A DNA stretch of 64,000 nt from Microlunatus antarcticus (GTDB taxonomy: Bacteria; Actinomycetota; Actinomycetes; Propionibacteriales; Propionibacteriaceae). Made by a program: the position numbers and the translations under genes. How positions within the stretch are numbered: position 1 is the first letter of the stretch; the number at the start of each line of letters is the position of its first letter. The notes under the pieces were generated by a model that was not told the origin of the DNA, did not search any database, and worked only from the letters and a program-made list of their open reading frames with translations. The DNA lies in contig NZ_JACHZG010000002.1 of the NCBI RefSeq assembly GCF_014193425.1, forward strand, positions 62,001 to 126,000, in the 5' to 3' direction. Below, in pieces: positions 1-13,640 of the stretch.

Positions 1-462
1 CGGCTTGCCCTCCTCGAGCGAGAGGATGCAGAACGGGTTCTTCTGGAACGTCGCCCCGATGATCTTGAGCGGGGCGCCCTGCTCGGCGATGAGGCGGGCC
101 GTCGCGTCGGGCGCGGAGAGGCCGACGTCGATCGTGCCGGCGACGACGAGCGCGTCCGCGCTGTCCACGGGGCCGGTCACGAGGTCGACGCTCTCGAAGC
201 CCGCCTCCTTGTAGTAGCCCTTCGAGTCGGCGAAGAACTCACCCGCGAACTCGATGTTCTTGATCCAGGAGAGCTGGAGCGAGAGCTTGCCGTACGTGCC
301 GGGGGCCACGGAGCTCGGGCCGGCGGCGGCCGCGCTGCTGCTGGCCGCCCCCTCCGGGGCCGCCGTGCCGCCGCAAGCGGCGAGAGCCCCGAGGCTCAGC
401 GCGCCGAGGCCGCTCGAGGCCAGAAAGCTCCGACGGGTGGACTTCGAGGTGAAGAAGGGCAC
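1..462 (-). CDS. ABC transporter substrate-binding lipoprotein, NMT1/THI5-like (C-terminus outside window)
   Basis: First 154 codons of an extracytoplasmic solute-binding protein; the rest lies beyond the left edge. It starts at GTG 462. The N-terminus has a twin-arginine-like stretch (STRRSFLASSG), a hydrophobic core and a lipobox (LAAC at about residues 26-29), then an Ala/Ser linker, so it should be an exported, lipid-anchored protein. The mature part begins LQLSWIKNIEFAGEFFA and continues with KGYYKEAGF, the pattern of the NMT1/THI5/SsuA family that binds pyrimidine precursors, sulfonates or nitrate-type ligands. The ligand cannot be told from this fragment. Its permease and ATPase partners are not in the window; they may lie to the left. 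Confidence 0.85.
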   Translation of the reverse strand, partial: MPFFTSKSTRRSFLASSGLGALSLGALAACGGTAAPEGAASSSAAAAGPSSVAPGTYGKLSLQLSWIKNIEFAGEFFADSKGYYKEAGFESVDLVTGPVDSADALVVAGTIDVGLSAPDATARLIAEQGAPLKIIGATFQKNPFCILSLEEGKP

Positions 463-712
463 GGAGCCTCCAGGGCTGGACGTCAACGAGGTGCGGGCGC
501 GCCACCGACGGACGCTGCCACACCGTCTCAACTCGGCTTGGCGACGTCGTGTCAGCCGTGTGACGGACAGGTTTCTGCGCTCGCCGTGCCGGGTGCGCCG
601 ACGCGTCCGGATCGTGCTCCGAAACCCGCTCGGACGAACCGGACGCGACCTAGAGTGTCGCCCGCGACGTCGGCAGCCGCCGACCCGAGGACCCGCGAGA
701 AGGCACGAGAGC

Positions 713-2056
713 ATGAGCCAACCGCCGCAGGGCGACCAGCCGCAGCAGCCTCCCCACCCGCCGCAGAACCAGCCGGCGCAGGGCAACCCGCCGCAGGGTC
801 AGCCGCCGCAGGGCTATCCCCAGCAGGGTCAGCCGCAGCAGGGCTATCCGCAGCAGCAGGGCGGGTTCGGGCCCCAGCAGGGCCGACCCGGCCAGCCCCC
901 GTACGCGGGCGGCCCCGGTCCCTACCCGCCGCAGCCGTACCCGCCGGCGCCGTACCAGCAGGGCCCCTACCAGCCGGGTCCGTACCCGCAGGGTCCTCCG
1001 CCGCAGGGCGGCTACCCGCCGGGCGGCTACCCGCCGGGGCAGGGGCCGAAGAAGAAGCGCACGGGCCTCTTCGTGCTCATCGGCGCGGGCGCGCTCGCGC
1101 TGATCCTGGCCGTCGTCGCCGTCGCGGTGAACCTCGGCGGGCGGGACGACGTCGCCGGGGGCGGCACGACGACCGGCGGCAGCACGGCAGCGGCACCGGC
1201 GGCGGCCACCGCCTCCGACGCGGTGAACGGCTACCTCCAGGCCGTGGCCAAGGGCGACGCCGCGGCCGCGGTCGCGTACGCCTACGACCCGTCGACGGTC
1301 GACACGACCGCCCTGACCCCCGAGGTCCTCGCGGCGTCGGGCAAGGCGGCCCCGATCACCGACATCCAGGTGGGTAGCTCCGACCCCGACTCGACGTCGG
1401 TCGCCGCGTCCTACCAGCTCGGGTCGACCCCGGTGTCGACGTCGTTCGACGTGCTGAAGGCCAGCAACGACACGTGGAAGCTCGTGACCGTCGCCACCGA
1501 CGTCGACCTCACGTCGATGCAGGACAGCGGCATCCCGCTGCTGATGAACGGGAGCAAGATCAAGCCGGGCCCGCTCAGCCTGCTGCCCGGCTCCTACCGC
1601 TTCAGCAGCGGCGTGCGGAACTTCGACTACGGGTCCAAGCCGGTGCTCCTCGTGCGCTACCCGGCCGACTACCCCGACACCAGCCAGGTCCAGCCGCGGA
1701 TCAGCAGCAAGGGCCAGGCCAGCGCGGTGGCCGCGGTGAAGAAGAGCTGGAACAGCTGCCTGGACAAGAAGGCCCAGAAGCCGAAGGGCTGCCCCAACCA
1801 GTTCGTCTACAAGGACTTCAACTTCCGGGACAGCACGGTCCGCTGGTCGCGCAAGGGGTCGGACCCGTTCAAGAACCTCAAGCCGACCTACTCCGACACC
1901 ACGACGCTGCAGTACTACGTCAAGCGCGACCTGGCGCTCAAGGGCACCTGCACGGCCAGCGGTCGTACGGGCACCTGCACCGGCACCCTCAAGGGGACCG
2001 CCCAGGTGGAGGCCCGTCTGAAGGGCGACAAGATCACGGTGGACTGGCTGCAGTGA
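713..2056 (+). CDS. Pro/Gln-rich membrane-anchored protein with extracytoplasmic NTF2-like region
   Basis: 447 residues from ATG 713. Residues 1-115 are low-complexity repeats rich in Pro, Gln, Gly and Tyr (PPQGQPPQGYPQQ style). A basic KKKR precedes one membrane span at about residues 120-142, so the large C-terminal part should be outside the cell. After a Gly/Thr/Ala linker comes a region (SDAVNGYLQAVAKGDAAAAVAY) that resembles DUF4878/NTF2-like lipoprotein domains. The C-terminal 150 residues hold two Cys pairs that could form disulfides. The function is unknown; such Pro-rich single-span proteins are common in actinomycete envelopes. An in-frame extension upstream exists but has no protein-like composition, so the ATG was chosen. 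Confidence 0.8.
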   Translation: MSQPPQGDQPQQPPHPPQNQPAQGNPPQGQPPQGYPQQGQPQQGYPQQQGGFGPQQGRPGQPPYAGGPGPYPPQPYPPAPYQQGPYQPGPYPQGPPPQGGYPPGGYPPGQGPKKKRTGLFVLIGAGALALILAVVAVAVNLGGRDDVAGGGTTTGGSTAAAPAAATASDAVNGYLQAVAKGDAAAAVAYAYDPSTVDTTALTPEVLAASGKAAPITDIQVGSSDPDSTSVAASYQLGSTPVSTSFDVLKASNDTWKLVTVATDVDLTSMQDSGIPLLMNGSKIKPGPLSLLPGSYRFSSGVRNFDYGSKPVLLVRYPADYPDTSQVQPRISSKGQASAVAAVKKSWNSCLDKKAQKPKGCPNQFVYKDFNFRDSTVRWSRKGSDPFKNLKPTYSDTTTLQYYVKRDLALKGTCTASGRTGTCTGTLKGTAQVEARLKGDKITVDWLQ

Positions 2057-2063
2057 GGGCGGC

Positions 2064-2090
2064 GCGGCTGCCCCCTCCGCGGGCAGCCGC
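2064..2090 (+). terminator. hairpin after the Pro-rich protein gene
   Basis: Arms GCGGCTGCCC and GGGCAGCCGC are perfect complements around a 7-base loop, 8 bases after the stop codon. There is no U-tract, which is common for actinomycete terminators. It sits between two same-strand genes and could also be only a stabilising 3' hairpin. Confidence 0.5.
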
Positions 2091-2141
2091 CCGGGCTCTG
2101 CGGCCCAGGTCGCGTCAGGCCTGCTCGGTAGCATCGGCCGG

Positions 2142-4112
2142 GTGACGCAGACCACCGACGAGACCGTTCCCGCCCTCGACCTCTCCGACTTCGACGACAC
2201 CGTCCGGGTGCAGGACGACCTCTACCGCCACGTGAACGGTGCCTGGGCGGAGCGCACGGAGATCCCCGAGGACAAGCCGATGGTGGGGGCCTTCGTCGAG
2301 CTGCGCGACGCGGCCGAGGCGGCCGTCCGCGACATCATCACCACCGTCGAGCCCGGCGCCCCCGGCAGCGAGGCGCAGAAGATCGCCGACCTCTACGCGA
2401 GCTTCATGGACGCCGACGCGGTCGAGGCGGCCGGGGCGACCCCGCTGGCCGAGCCGCTCGCCGCCATCGCCGCCGTCGGCACCGTCGACGAGCTCGTGGG
2501 CCTGGTCGGACGGCACACCCGCCAGGGCGTCCGCGGCCTGTTCGACATCGAGGCCGAGTCCGACCCGGGAAACCCGGACCGCTACGTCATGTTCGTGGGC
2601 CAGGGCGGCCTCGGGCTGCCCGACGAGGAGTACTACCGCCTCCCCGCGTACGCCGACATCCGTACGGCCTACCGCACCCACGTGGCCGGCTCGCTCGCGC
2701 TGGCCGGGTTCTCCGACGCGGAGGCGCAGGCCGACGCCGTCCTCGAGCTGGAGACCGCGATCGCGGCCTGCCACTGGGACAAGGTCCGCACCCGTGACCT
2801 CCGCGCCATGTACAACCTGATGCCGCTCGCCGACTTCGAGGCGTCGGCGCCGGGCCTGCCCTTCGCCACCTGGCTCGCCGGGCTGGGGATGTCGGAGGAG
2901 GCCGCGGGCGAGCTCGTCGTCACGCAGCCGTCGTTCTTCACCGACGTCGCCGGCCTGCTCACCGAGGACCGGCTGCCGGCCTGGCGCTCGTGGGCCGCCT
3001 GGAGCCTCGTCTCCTCGCGCTCCCCCTACCTCGCCTCGGCCTTCGTGCAGGAACGCTTCGGCTTCTACGGCACGGTCCTCTCCGGCACCCCGGTGCTCAA
3101 GGAGCGGTGGAAGCGCGGCGTCGACCTCGTGGAGGGTGCGCTCGGCGAGGTCGTCGGCAAGGTGTACGTCGAACGCCACTTCTCGCCCGTGGCCAAGGAC
3201 CGGATGGACACCCTCGTCGCCAACCTCATCGAGGCCTACCGACGCTCCATCTCCGACCTGGCCTGGATGACCGAGGAGACCAAGGCCCGGGCCCTCGACA
3301 AGCTGGGGAAGTTCCGCACGAAGATCGGCTTCCCCACGCAGTGGCGCGACTACAGCACGCTCGAGATCGTGCCCGGTGACCTGCTGGGGAACGTCGCCCG
3401 GGCGACGGAGTTCGAGCTGCAGCGCAGCATCGCCAAGATCGGTGCGCCGATCGACCGCGAGGAGTGGCTGATGACCCCGCAGACGGTCAACGCCTACTAC
3501 CACCCGCTGCGCAACGAGATCGTGTTCCCGGCCGCCATCCTGCAGCCGCCCTTCTTCAACGAGCACGCCGACGACGCCGTGAACTACGGGGGGATCGGCG
3601 CCGTCATCGGTCACGAGATCGGACACGGCTTCGACGACCAGGGGTCGACCTGCGACGGGGACGGCCGCCTGCAGAACTGGTGGACCGACGCCGACCGCGA
3701 GGCCTTCGAGGAGCGGACGAAGGTCCTCGTCGCGCAGTACGACGCCCTCTCCCCCGTCCAGACGCCCGACATGCACGTCAACGGCTCCCTGACGATCGGC
3801 GAGAACATCGGCGACCTCGGGGGACTCTCCATCGCCCACCTGGCGCACCACATCGCCCAGGAGGGCCGCGAGCCCGAGGCGATCGAGGGCTTCACCGCCG
3901 AGCAGCGGCTGTTCCTGTCCTGGGCCGCGGTCTGGCAGACCAAGGCGCGTGACGAGCTCGTACGCCAGCGGCTCGCGACCGACCCGCACTCGCCGGCCGA
4001 GTTCCGCTGCAACCAGATCGTCCGCAACGTCGACGCCTTCTACGCCGCTTTCGACGTGCGCGCGAGCGACGAGCTGTGGCTCGAGGAGGACCAGCGCGTC
4101 AGCATCTGGTGA
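2142..4112 (+). CDS. M13 family zinc metallopeptidase (neprilysin/PepO-like)
   Basis: 656 residues from GTG 2142, the usual length for the family. The zinc motif HEIGH is at residues 491-495 (VIGHEIGHGFDDQG) and the third ligand and neighbours are in ENIGDLGGL at about 554. The C-terminus ends in VSIW, close to the conserved M13 end with Trp. Substrate-positioning NAYYHP lies upstream of the zinc site. No signal peptide or membrane span is visible, so unlike animal neprilysins this should be a soluble, probably cytoplasmic, oligopeptidase. It stands alone; no linked substrate gene is evident. The start has a weak ribosome binding site, so the first few residues are uncertain. Confidence 0.93.
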   Translation: MTQTTDETVPALDLSDFDDTVRVQDDLYRHVNGAWAERTEIPEDKPMVGAFVELRDAAEAAVRDIITTVEPGAPGSEAQKIADLYASFMDADAVEAAGATPLAEPLAAIAAVGTVDELVGLVGRHTRQGVRGLFDIEAESDPGNPDRYVMFVGQGGLGLPDEEYYRLPAYADIRTAYRTHVAGSLALAGFSDAEAQADAVLELETAIAACHWDKVRTRDLRAMYNLMPLADFEASAPGLPFATWLAGLGMSEEAAGELVVTQPSFFTDVAGLLTEDRLPAWRSWAAWSLVSSRSPYLASAFVQERFGFYGTVLSGTPVLKERWKRGVDLVEGALGEVVGKVYVERHFSPVAKDRMDTLVANLIEAYRRSISDLAWMTEETKARALDKLGKFRTKIGFPTQWRDYSTLEIVPGDLLGNVARATEFELQRSIAKIGAPIDREEWLMTPQTVNAYYHPLRNEIVFPAAILQPPFFNEHADDAVNYGGIGAVIGHEIGHGFDDQGSTCDGDGRLQNWWTDADREAFEERTKVLVAQYDALSPVQTPDMHVNGSLTIGENIGDLGGLSIAHLAHHIAQEGREPEAIEGFTAEQRLFLSWAAVWQTKARDELVRQRLATDPHSPAEFRCNQIVRNVDAFYAAFDVRASDELWLEEDQRVSIW

Positions 4113-4162
4113 TGGTCCTGCGGTGCTGAACCCGTCGAGGTCCTGTACGTCATGAGAACGAC

Positions 4163-4210
4163 AGAAGCCCGGTTGGTCCCCTCTGCTTGAGGGAGACCAA
4201 CCGGGCTTCT
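4163..4210. terminator. strong bidirectional terminator between convergent genes
   Basis: A 16-bp perfect inverted repeat (AGAAGCCCGGTTGGTC and its complement) with a further short inner stem lies between the M13 peptidase gene (+) and the small NTF2-fold gene (-). It is followed by a T-rich stretch on both sides, so it can serve both transcripts. Confidence 0.85.
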
Positions 4211-4233
4211 GCTTTCTCGTGACGAGAGGTCGT

Positions 4234-4647
4234 TCAACGGGTGAGGTGAGCGGGAGACCTCAGCTCGTCGCGGACGACGGCGTAAAGGTCGCCCCAGCAC
4301 TGGACGATCTTCCCTTCGGCCCAGCGGTAGACGACCAGCTCCTGCACGCGGACCTGTCGACCCGTGGGTTCGACGTCACCGAACAGTCCGGTGTGCGTCC
4401 CCTCGTCGACGAGCCGGGCCACGATCGTGCTGCCCTCGACGAGCAGGTCCTGCAACGTCCACCGGAAGTCGGGAAAGCCGACGAAGATCTCGTTGATCCG
4501 GTCGACGTACGCGGAAAGCCCGTCGTCCGCCCCGGAACCACTCACGTCGTCCGCGACGAACTCGCCCAGCTCGTCGAACCGGCGTTCATTGCAGTACGCC
4601 AGGTAGCGCTCGTAGCGGGAGACGAGGTCTTTACGATCGGTGGCCAT
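4234..4647 (-). CDS. SnoaL-like / NTF2-fold small protein
   Basis: 137 residues from ATG 4647; a TTG at 4665 in the same frame would add six residues. The sequence pattern (YLAYCNERRFDELGEFV, then FPDFRWTLQDLLVEG and a C-terminal run of beta strands) fits the SnoaL-like ester cyclase / NTF2 superfamily. These are small cone-shaped proteins that bind or isomerise hydrophobic ligands. The typical catalytic acidic pair of true polyketide cyclases cannot be assigned with confidence, so no reaction is claimed. It is a single-gene unit, convergent with the M13 peptidase gene and just downstream of the rRNA operon terminator. Confidence 0.75.
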   Translation of the reverse strand: MATDRKDLVSRYERYLAYCNERRFDELGEFVADDVSGSGADDGLSAYVDRINEIFVGFPDFRWTLQDLLVEGSTIVARLVDEGTHTGLFGDVEPTGRQVRVQELVVYRWAEGKIVQCWGDLYAVVRDELRSPAHLTR

Positions 4648-4811
4648 GCCGTCATGCCCACACAACGGCCTACCCGCTTAGCAGCGGGGCGAGCTGTGTT
4701 TTTGCGGTGCCGATCAACGTTCTTGTCGCGCGGAGACCTACCGTTCGCCACAGTCGACGAATGAACGGTTCTCGAATGCGATTGAGTCTACGGAATGCGT
4801 CTGGACGTAGA

Positions 4812-4853
4812 AACACCTCAGGGTCGACCACGAATGGTCGACCCTGAGGTGTT
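4812..4853 (-). terminator. rRNA operon terminator
   Basis: A 19-bp perfect inverted repeat (arms 4812-4830 and 4835-4853) with a CGAA/TTCG tetraloop, located a few bases after the 3' end of 5S rRNA on the minus strand and followed by a short T-containing run. This is the expected position and strength for an rrn terminator. Confidence 0.9.
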
Positions 4854-4858
4854 GTGTT

Positions 4859-4977
4859 GTCCGGCGACGTCCTAGTCTCCCACACGGTCTCCCGTGCAGT
4901 ACCATCGGCGCTGTAAGGCTTAACTTCCGGGTTCGGAATGGGACCGGGTGTTTCCCTGACGCTTTGATCACCGAAAC
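4859..4977 (-). rRNA. rrf: 5S ribosomal RNA
   Basis: About 119 nt. On the minus strand it begins GTTTCGGTGATCAAAGCG and contains the conserved CCGAACCCGGAAGTTAAG core and the GATGGTACTGC segment. The 5' and 3' ends pair through GU-rich helix I, which sets the ends to within a few bases. It follows 23S rRNA by about 100 bp in the same operon. Confidence 0.93.
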
Positions 4978-5076
4978 TCTATAGAGATGTGGTGCGAAAC
5001 CAGTCTCGATCGGAGACGACTGGTCTTTCGACCGTGTCTCGAGAGACCTCACAGTGGACGCGTAGCATCTTTGTAG

Positions 5077-10087
<5,011 letters not shown>

Positions 10088-10291
10088 AAAATATCGGAAG
10101 ACGACCCACACCCGAAGGCGCAGACCGTGGAACCGTCAAAAACAACGAGCTTGACCTTGACATTAGACCCAACTGGGTCAATCAATTTCAATCTCAAAGG
10201 AACCACACCCGACCAGAACAACCCCCAAGATAGGAGGCAGCCTCGCCGAGCACGGGTTCGATAGTGCTATTTGGCATTGACTTTTAAGCAC

Positions 10292-10309
10292 GCTGTTGAG
10301 TTCTCAAAC
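10292..10309 (-). promoter_or_regulatory. boxA-like antitermination element in the rRNA leader
   Basis: Minus-strand TTTGAGAACTCAACAGCG, about 205 bases before the 16S 5' end. A related GTTGAGAACTTCACAG occurs in the 16S-23S spacer. Both resemble the Nus-factor boxA sites of rRNA operons in actinomycetes. Confidence 0.6.
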
Positions 10310-10363
10310 TTCGCTCGCACACCGCACCAGACCCTTACAGCCTGACTTGGGGCAACTCGATAA

Positions 10364-10392
10364 ACACTACCCGGTCTCATCCAGCAGATCAA
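10364..10392 (-). promoter_or_regulatory. candidate rRNA operon promoter
   Basis: On the minus strand TTGATC (10392-10387), a 17-base spacer and TAGTGT (10369-10364). It lies about 55 bases before the boxA-like element, which suits an rrn promoter. The hexamers are imperfect and other promoters further upstream are possible. Confidence 0.45.
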
Positions 10393-10585
10393 ATCCGCCT
10401 TTTTCGACCCCCCCGATCTCCAGCCAGCTCCTGCTCGCCCAGAGGACGTGCAGAACCAGATGCTCTTGGTCTGAGGTTCCCCCGGCCGGCCGCACTCGCA
10501 AGCGCGTCCTTGACCCGAAGGGGATGCCCCTACTGTAGCCGAACCCTGCGAGGACGCAACTCGGGCCGACAAGATCATCAGAAGA

Positions 10586-10724
10586 GGCACTCCCCCTACC
10601 GGCACTCCCCCTACCGGCACTCCCCTACCGGCACTCCCCCTACCGGCACTCCCCCTACCGGCACTCCCCCTACCGGCACTCCCCCTACCGGCACTCCCCC
10701 TACCGGCACTCCCCCTACCGGCAC
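10586..10724. repeat. 15-bp tandem repeat, nine copies plus a partial
   Basis: Unit GGCACTCCCCCTACC repeated from 10586 to 10719 with a partial copy to 10724. The third copy has lost one C (14 bp); the others are identical. The minus strand is purine-rich (GGTAGGGGGAGTGCC). It lies about 200 bp upstream of the candidate rrn promoter. The 15-bp period gives repetitive open frames in several phases (Gly-Thr-Pro-Pro-Thr and Val-Pro-Val-Gly-Gly types), but the 14-bp copy breaks each frame and no start with a ribosome binding site was seen. Confidence 0.95.
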
Positions 10725-10992
10725 GATCATCCGGAACCACCACCGAGCGGGGAGCACCGCCAGCTGCTGAGCCTTCGCGCACCAGCGAGCGACAGCCGGC
10801 GTACGGACGACGGCACGTGGCCGCGCCTCAGCCTTCGCACTGACCGGGAAGGCGTACGGGTGCAGCAAGGCAGGTCGCCGAGGCCGAAGGCGGGGCGAGC
10901 GCCGACGGCTCTGCCCCACGCACGGGGTCGTCAGACCGTTCGAGCCGCTCGGGCCCGGGGTGGTGGAGCAGAAGGAGGCGTTCGCGCCGTCG

Positions 10993-11973
10993 TCAGACGT
11001 TGCGGCTGACGACCGTGTCGCAGAGCTCCTCGAGGGAGTCGCGGGCCGGACCGCTCGGCAGTCCCTCGAGCAACCTCCGCGCCGCCTCCGCGCGACGGAG
11101 CACCTGGGTACGGGCCTCGTCGATGCTGCGGTGGCGGCGGAGGAGGCTCAGGACCTCGGCCAGGTCGGCGTCGGAGCTGAGGTCGGAGTCGAGCAGCGTG
11201 AGGAGGCGGGCGTCGGCGGGGTCGGTCGACGTCCGGGCGAGCAGCGTGGGCAGGGTCGGGATGCCCTCGCGCAGGTCGGTGCCCGGCGTCTTGCCCGTCT
11301 CGTCGCTCGTGATGTCGATGATGTCGTCGCTCAGCTGGAAGACGACGCCGATCTGCTCGCCGAAGTCGGCCATGAGCTGCTGCTGCGCCGGGGTCGCCCC
11401 CGCGAGCTTCGCGCCGAAGAGCGCCGAGGTCGCGATCAACGAGCCCGTCTTGTCGGCCACGACCTTCAGGTAGTGCTCGAGCCGGTCCTGACCCGGGGCC
11501 GGCCCCACCGTCTCGGCGATCTGTCCCTGGACCAGCCGGGCGAAGGTCCGGGCCTGCAGCCGGACGAACTCCGGACCCAGGTCGGCGACGAGGTCGGAGG
11601 CCCGGGCGAAGAGCAGGTCACCCACCAGGATCGCGACGGTGTTGCCCCAGCGGGCGTTGGCGCTCACCGACCCCCGCCGCAGGCCCGCCTCGTCCATGAC
11701 GTCGTCGTGGTAGAGGCTCGCGACGTGGGTCAGCTCGACGACGACGGCCGCGCGCTCCACGTCGGCGTCGACGGCGGCGGGGCCCAGGTGCGAGGCCAGG
11801 ACCACGAGCAGCGGACGGAAGCGCTTGCCGCCGGCCAGGATGACGTGCTGAGCCGCCTCACGCACCATCGAGCTCTCCGCCTCGGCCGCGTGGACCAGCG
11901 CTACCTCGACGCGGTCGAGCTGGTCGCGGACCGCGGTCTCGAAGACCGGGTCACGCGTCTGGCTGGCGAGCAC
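10993..11973 (-). CDS. trans-polyprenyl diphosphate synthase (menaquinone side chain)
   Basis: 326 residues from GTG 11973, with AAGGAG four bases upstream. Both Asp-rich motifs of E-isoprenyl diphosphate synthases are present: DDVMD (in YHDDVMDEAGLRRG, first motif) and DDIID (second motif, in QLSDDIIDITSDETGK). GGKRFRP in the N-terminal part binds isopentenyl diphosphate. The family condenses isopentenyl diphosphate onto an allylic primer; residues before the first motif suggest a long-chain product, which is inference. It is directly downstream of nuoN (68 bp gap, same strand) and may be co-transcribed with complex I. With menA on the same chromosome segment, the natural role is making the menaquinone tail. 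Confidence 0.9.
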   Translation of the reverse strand: MLASQTRDPVFETAVRDQLDRVEVALVHAAEAESSMVREAAQHVILAGGKRFRPLLVVLASHLGPAAVDADVERAAVVVELTHVASLYHDDVMDEAGLRRGSVSANARWGNTVAILVGDLLFARASDLVADLGPEFVRLQARTFARLVQGQIAETVGPAPGQDRLEHYLKVVADKTGSLIATSALFGAKLAGATPAQQQLMADFGEQIGVVFQLSDDIIDITSDETGKTPGTDLREGIPTLPTLLARTSTDPADARLLTLLDSDLSSDADLAEVLSLLRRHRSIDEARTQVLRRAEAARRLLEGLPSGPARDSLEELCDTVVSRNV

Positions 11974-12041
11974 GTCACTCCTTCAGTGGCGCCGGCGTGG
12001 CCTCCGGGCGCCCTCCAGCGTATCGGCTGCCTCAACGCCGG

Positions 12042-13640
12042 TCAGCGGATGAACTCGCTCGCCTGCTGGGCCATGGTCAGCAGCGGCCCGGGGTAGATCC
12101 CGAAGACCACCGTGGCCGCGACGCCGACCCCGACCGCGGCCAGCGTGGTCCAGCCCGGCCGGACGACCTCGGCCGGCCGTGCGGCGTTCTCCTCCGGGTC
12201 GGTGAAGAACATCAGCACGATCACGCGGATGTAGAAGAAGGCGGCGACGACGCTGATGACCACCGCGACGACGACGAGCCAGTGCAGCCCGCCGCTCCAC
12301 GCGGCGGCGAACACCGACCACTTGCCGATGAAGCCGCTGGTGAGCGGGATCCCGGCGAAGCTGAGGAGGAAGACGGAGAAGACGAGCGCGGCGAGCGGTG
12401 ACCGGCGGCCGAGGCCCACCCAGCTCGACAGCTGGGTCGCCTCACCGGTCGAGTCGCGGACCATCGTCACCAGCGCGAAGGCGCCGATCGTGGCGGCCCC
12501 GTACGCGACGAGGTAGAACATCACCGACGAGACGCTGGTCAGCGACCCTTCGCGAGCGCCGGTGACGGCCTGGGACGCCCCCACGAACGCCGTGAGGATG
12601 AAGCCCGCGTGCGCGATCGAGCTGTAGGCGAGCATCCGCTTCACGTCGGTCTGGGTGATCGCCAGGATCGACCCGACGGCCATCGTGGCGACGGCGACGG
12701 CGGCCATCAGCGGCTGCCAGTCCCAGCGGTCCGCGCCCAGGCCCACGTAGAAGACCCGCATGAGTGCGCCGATGGCGGCGATCTTGGTGCAGGAGGCCAT
12801 GAACGCGGTGACCGGCGTCGGCGCCCCGGTGTAGACGTCCGGGGTCCAGGAGTGGAACGGCACCGCGCCGAACTTGAACAGCAGCCCCACCGCGATCAGT
12901 CCCATGCCGGCCAGCAGCAGCCCGGTCCCCTGCGGCCCGGTGCCCGAGACGCCGTTGCGGATGGCGTCGTCGATCCCCGACAGCAGGAACGAGCCGGAGT
13001 AGCCGTAGAGCAGCGCCATCCCGTACAGGAAGAAGGCGGACGACAGCGCGCCGAGCAGGAAGTACTTGAGCGCCGCCTCCTGGGAGAGCAGCCGGCGCCG
13101 GCGGGCCAGCCCGCAGAGCAGGTAGAGCGGCAGCGAGAGGATCTCGAGCGCGACGAACATGGTGATCAGGTCGTTCGACGCGGGGAAGAGCATCATCCCC
13201 GAGAGCGCGAACAGCGCCAGCGGGAGGACCTCGGTGTGCTCGCGCCGGGCCTCGATCGCCTCCCGCTCGTCGAGCGTCCCGGGCACGGCGGCAGCCATCG
13301 GCGCGAAGGCGCTGACGCCGGCCGTCACCTTGCGCTCGGCGAACATGCCGAACGAGACCGCGCCGAAGACGAGCAGGATCGTCCAGATGAAGGACGTCGG
13401 CCCGTCGACCGCGACCGACGCGACGCCCACGACGACGCCACCCCCGCCGGCGGACCAGTTCAGGACCGTGATGACGAGCGCGACGACCACTGCGACGAGC
13501 GCGATGACGATCTGGGCCGCCCGGCGCAGGTCGCGCGGGACGACGGCCTCGGCGAGCACCCCCACGCAGGCGGCGGCGAAGACGACGATGAACGGCAGCA
13601 GGAACGCGTAGCCGATCGTCGGTGCGGCGATGGTGCCCAT
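12042..13640 (-). CDS. nuoN: NADH-quinone oxidoreductase subunit N
   Basis: 532 residues from ATG 13640, overlapping the nuoM stop by one base (TGATG). A polytopic antiporter-like subunit with about 14 hydrophobic segments. The proton-antiporter core shows in PVTAFMASCTKIAAIGALMR and the preceding FKFGAVPFHSWTPDVY. It forms one of the three proton-pumping modules in the membrane arm of complex I. It is the last gene of the nuo operon. A longer frame that would include upstream residues comes from the nuoM region read in another phase and is not used. Confidence 0.93.
   Translation of the reverse strand: MGTIAAPTIGYAFLLPFIVVFAAACVGVLAEAVVPRDLRRAAQIVIALVAVVVALVITVLNWSAGGGGVVVGVASVAVDGPTSFIWTILLVFGAVSFGMFAERKVTAGVSAFAPMAAAVPGTLDEREAIEARREHTEVLPLALFALSGMMLFPASNDLITMFVALEILSLPLYLLCGLARRRRLLSQEAALKYFLLGALSSAFFLYGMALLYGYSGSFLLSGIDDAIRNGVSGTGPQGTGLLLAGMGLIAVGLLFKFGAVPFHSWTPDVYTGAPTPVTAFMASCTKIAAIGALMRVFYVGLGADRWDWQPLMAAVAVATMAVGSILAITQTDVKRMLAYSSIAHAGFILTAFVGASQAVTGAREGSLTSVSSVMFYLVAYGAATIGAFALVTMVRDSTGEATQLSSWVGLGRRSPLAALVFSVFLLSFAGIPLTSGFIGKWSVFAAAWSGGLHWLVVVAVVISVVAAFFYIRVIVLMFFTDPEENAARPAEVVRPGWTTLAAVGVGVAATVVFGIYPGPLLTMAQQASEFIR

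Larger units (their letters stand above)
10088..10992. other. rRNA operon leader, promoter region and upstream spacer without genes
   Basis: 905 bp between the 16S gene and the polyprenyl synthase gene. It holds the transcribed rRNA leader (AT-richer, about 10088-10360), a boxA-like element, a candidate promoter and a 15-bp tandem repeat (listed separately). From 10725 to 10992 nothing protein-like, RNA-like or clearly regulatory was seen; open frames there have repeat-derived or Arg/Ala-biased composition. Confidence 0.8.

Noticed and set aside
254-712. N-terminal extension of the Pro-rich protein
   Set aside because: Antisense to the solute-binding lipoprotein gene and without protein-like composition; ATG 713 begins the repeats.
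4647-4665. TTG start for the SnoaL-like protein
   Set aside because: ATG 4647 is in frame and more usual; the extra six residues are not typical of the family, though the TTG cannot be excluded.
10586-10724. CRISPR array
   Set aside because: Units are directly adjacent with no spacers, and the unit is only 15 bp. No cas genes in the window.
10267-10919. Open frames with Val-Pro-Val-Gly-Gly or Gly-Thr-Pro-Pro-Thr repeats (elastin-like)
   Set aside because: They come only from the 15-bp tandem repeat read in different phases; one 14-bp copy breaks each frame and no start with a ribosome binding site is present.
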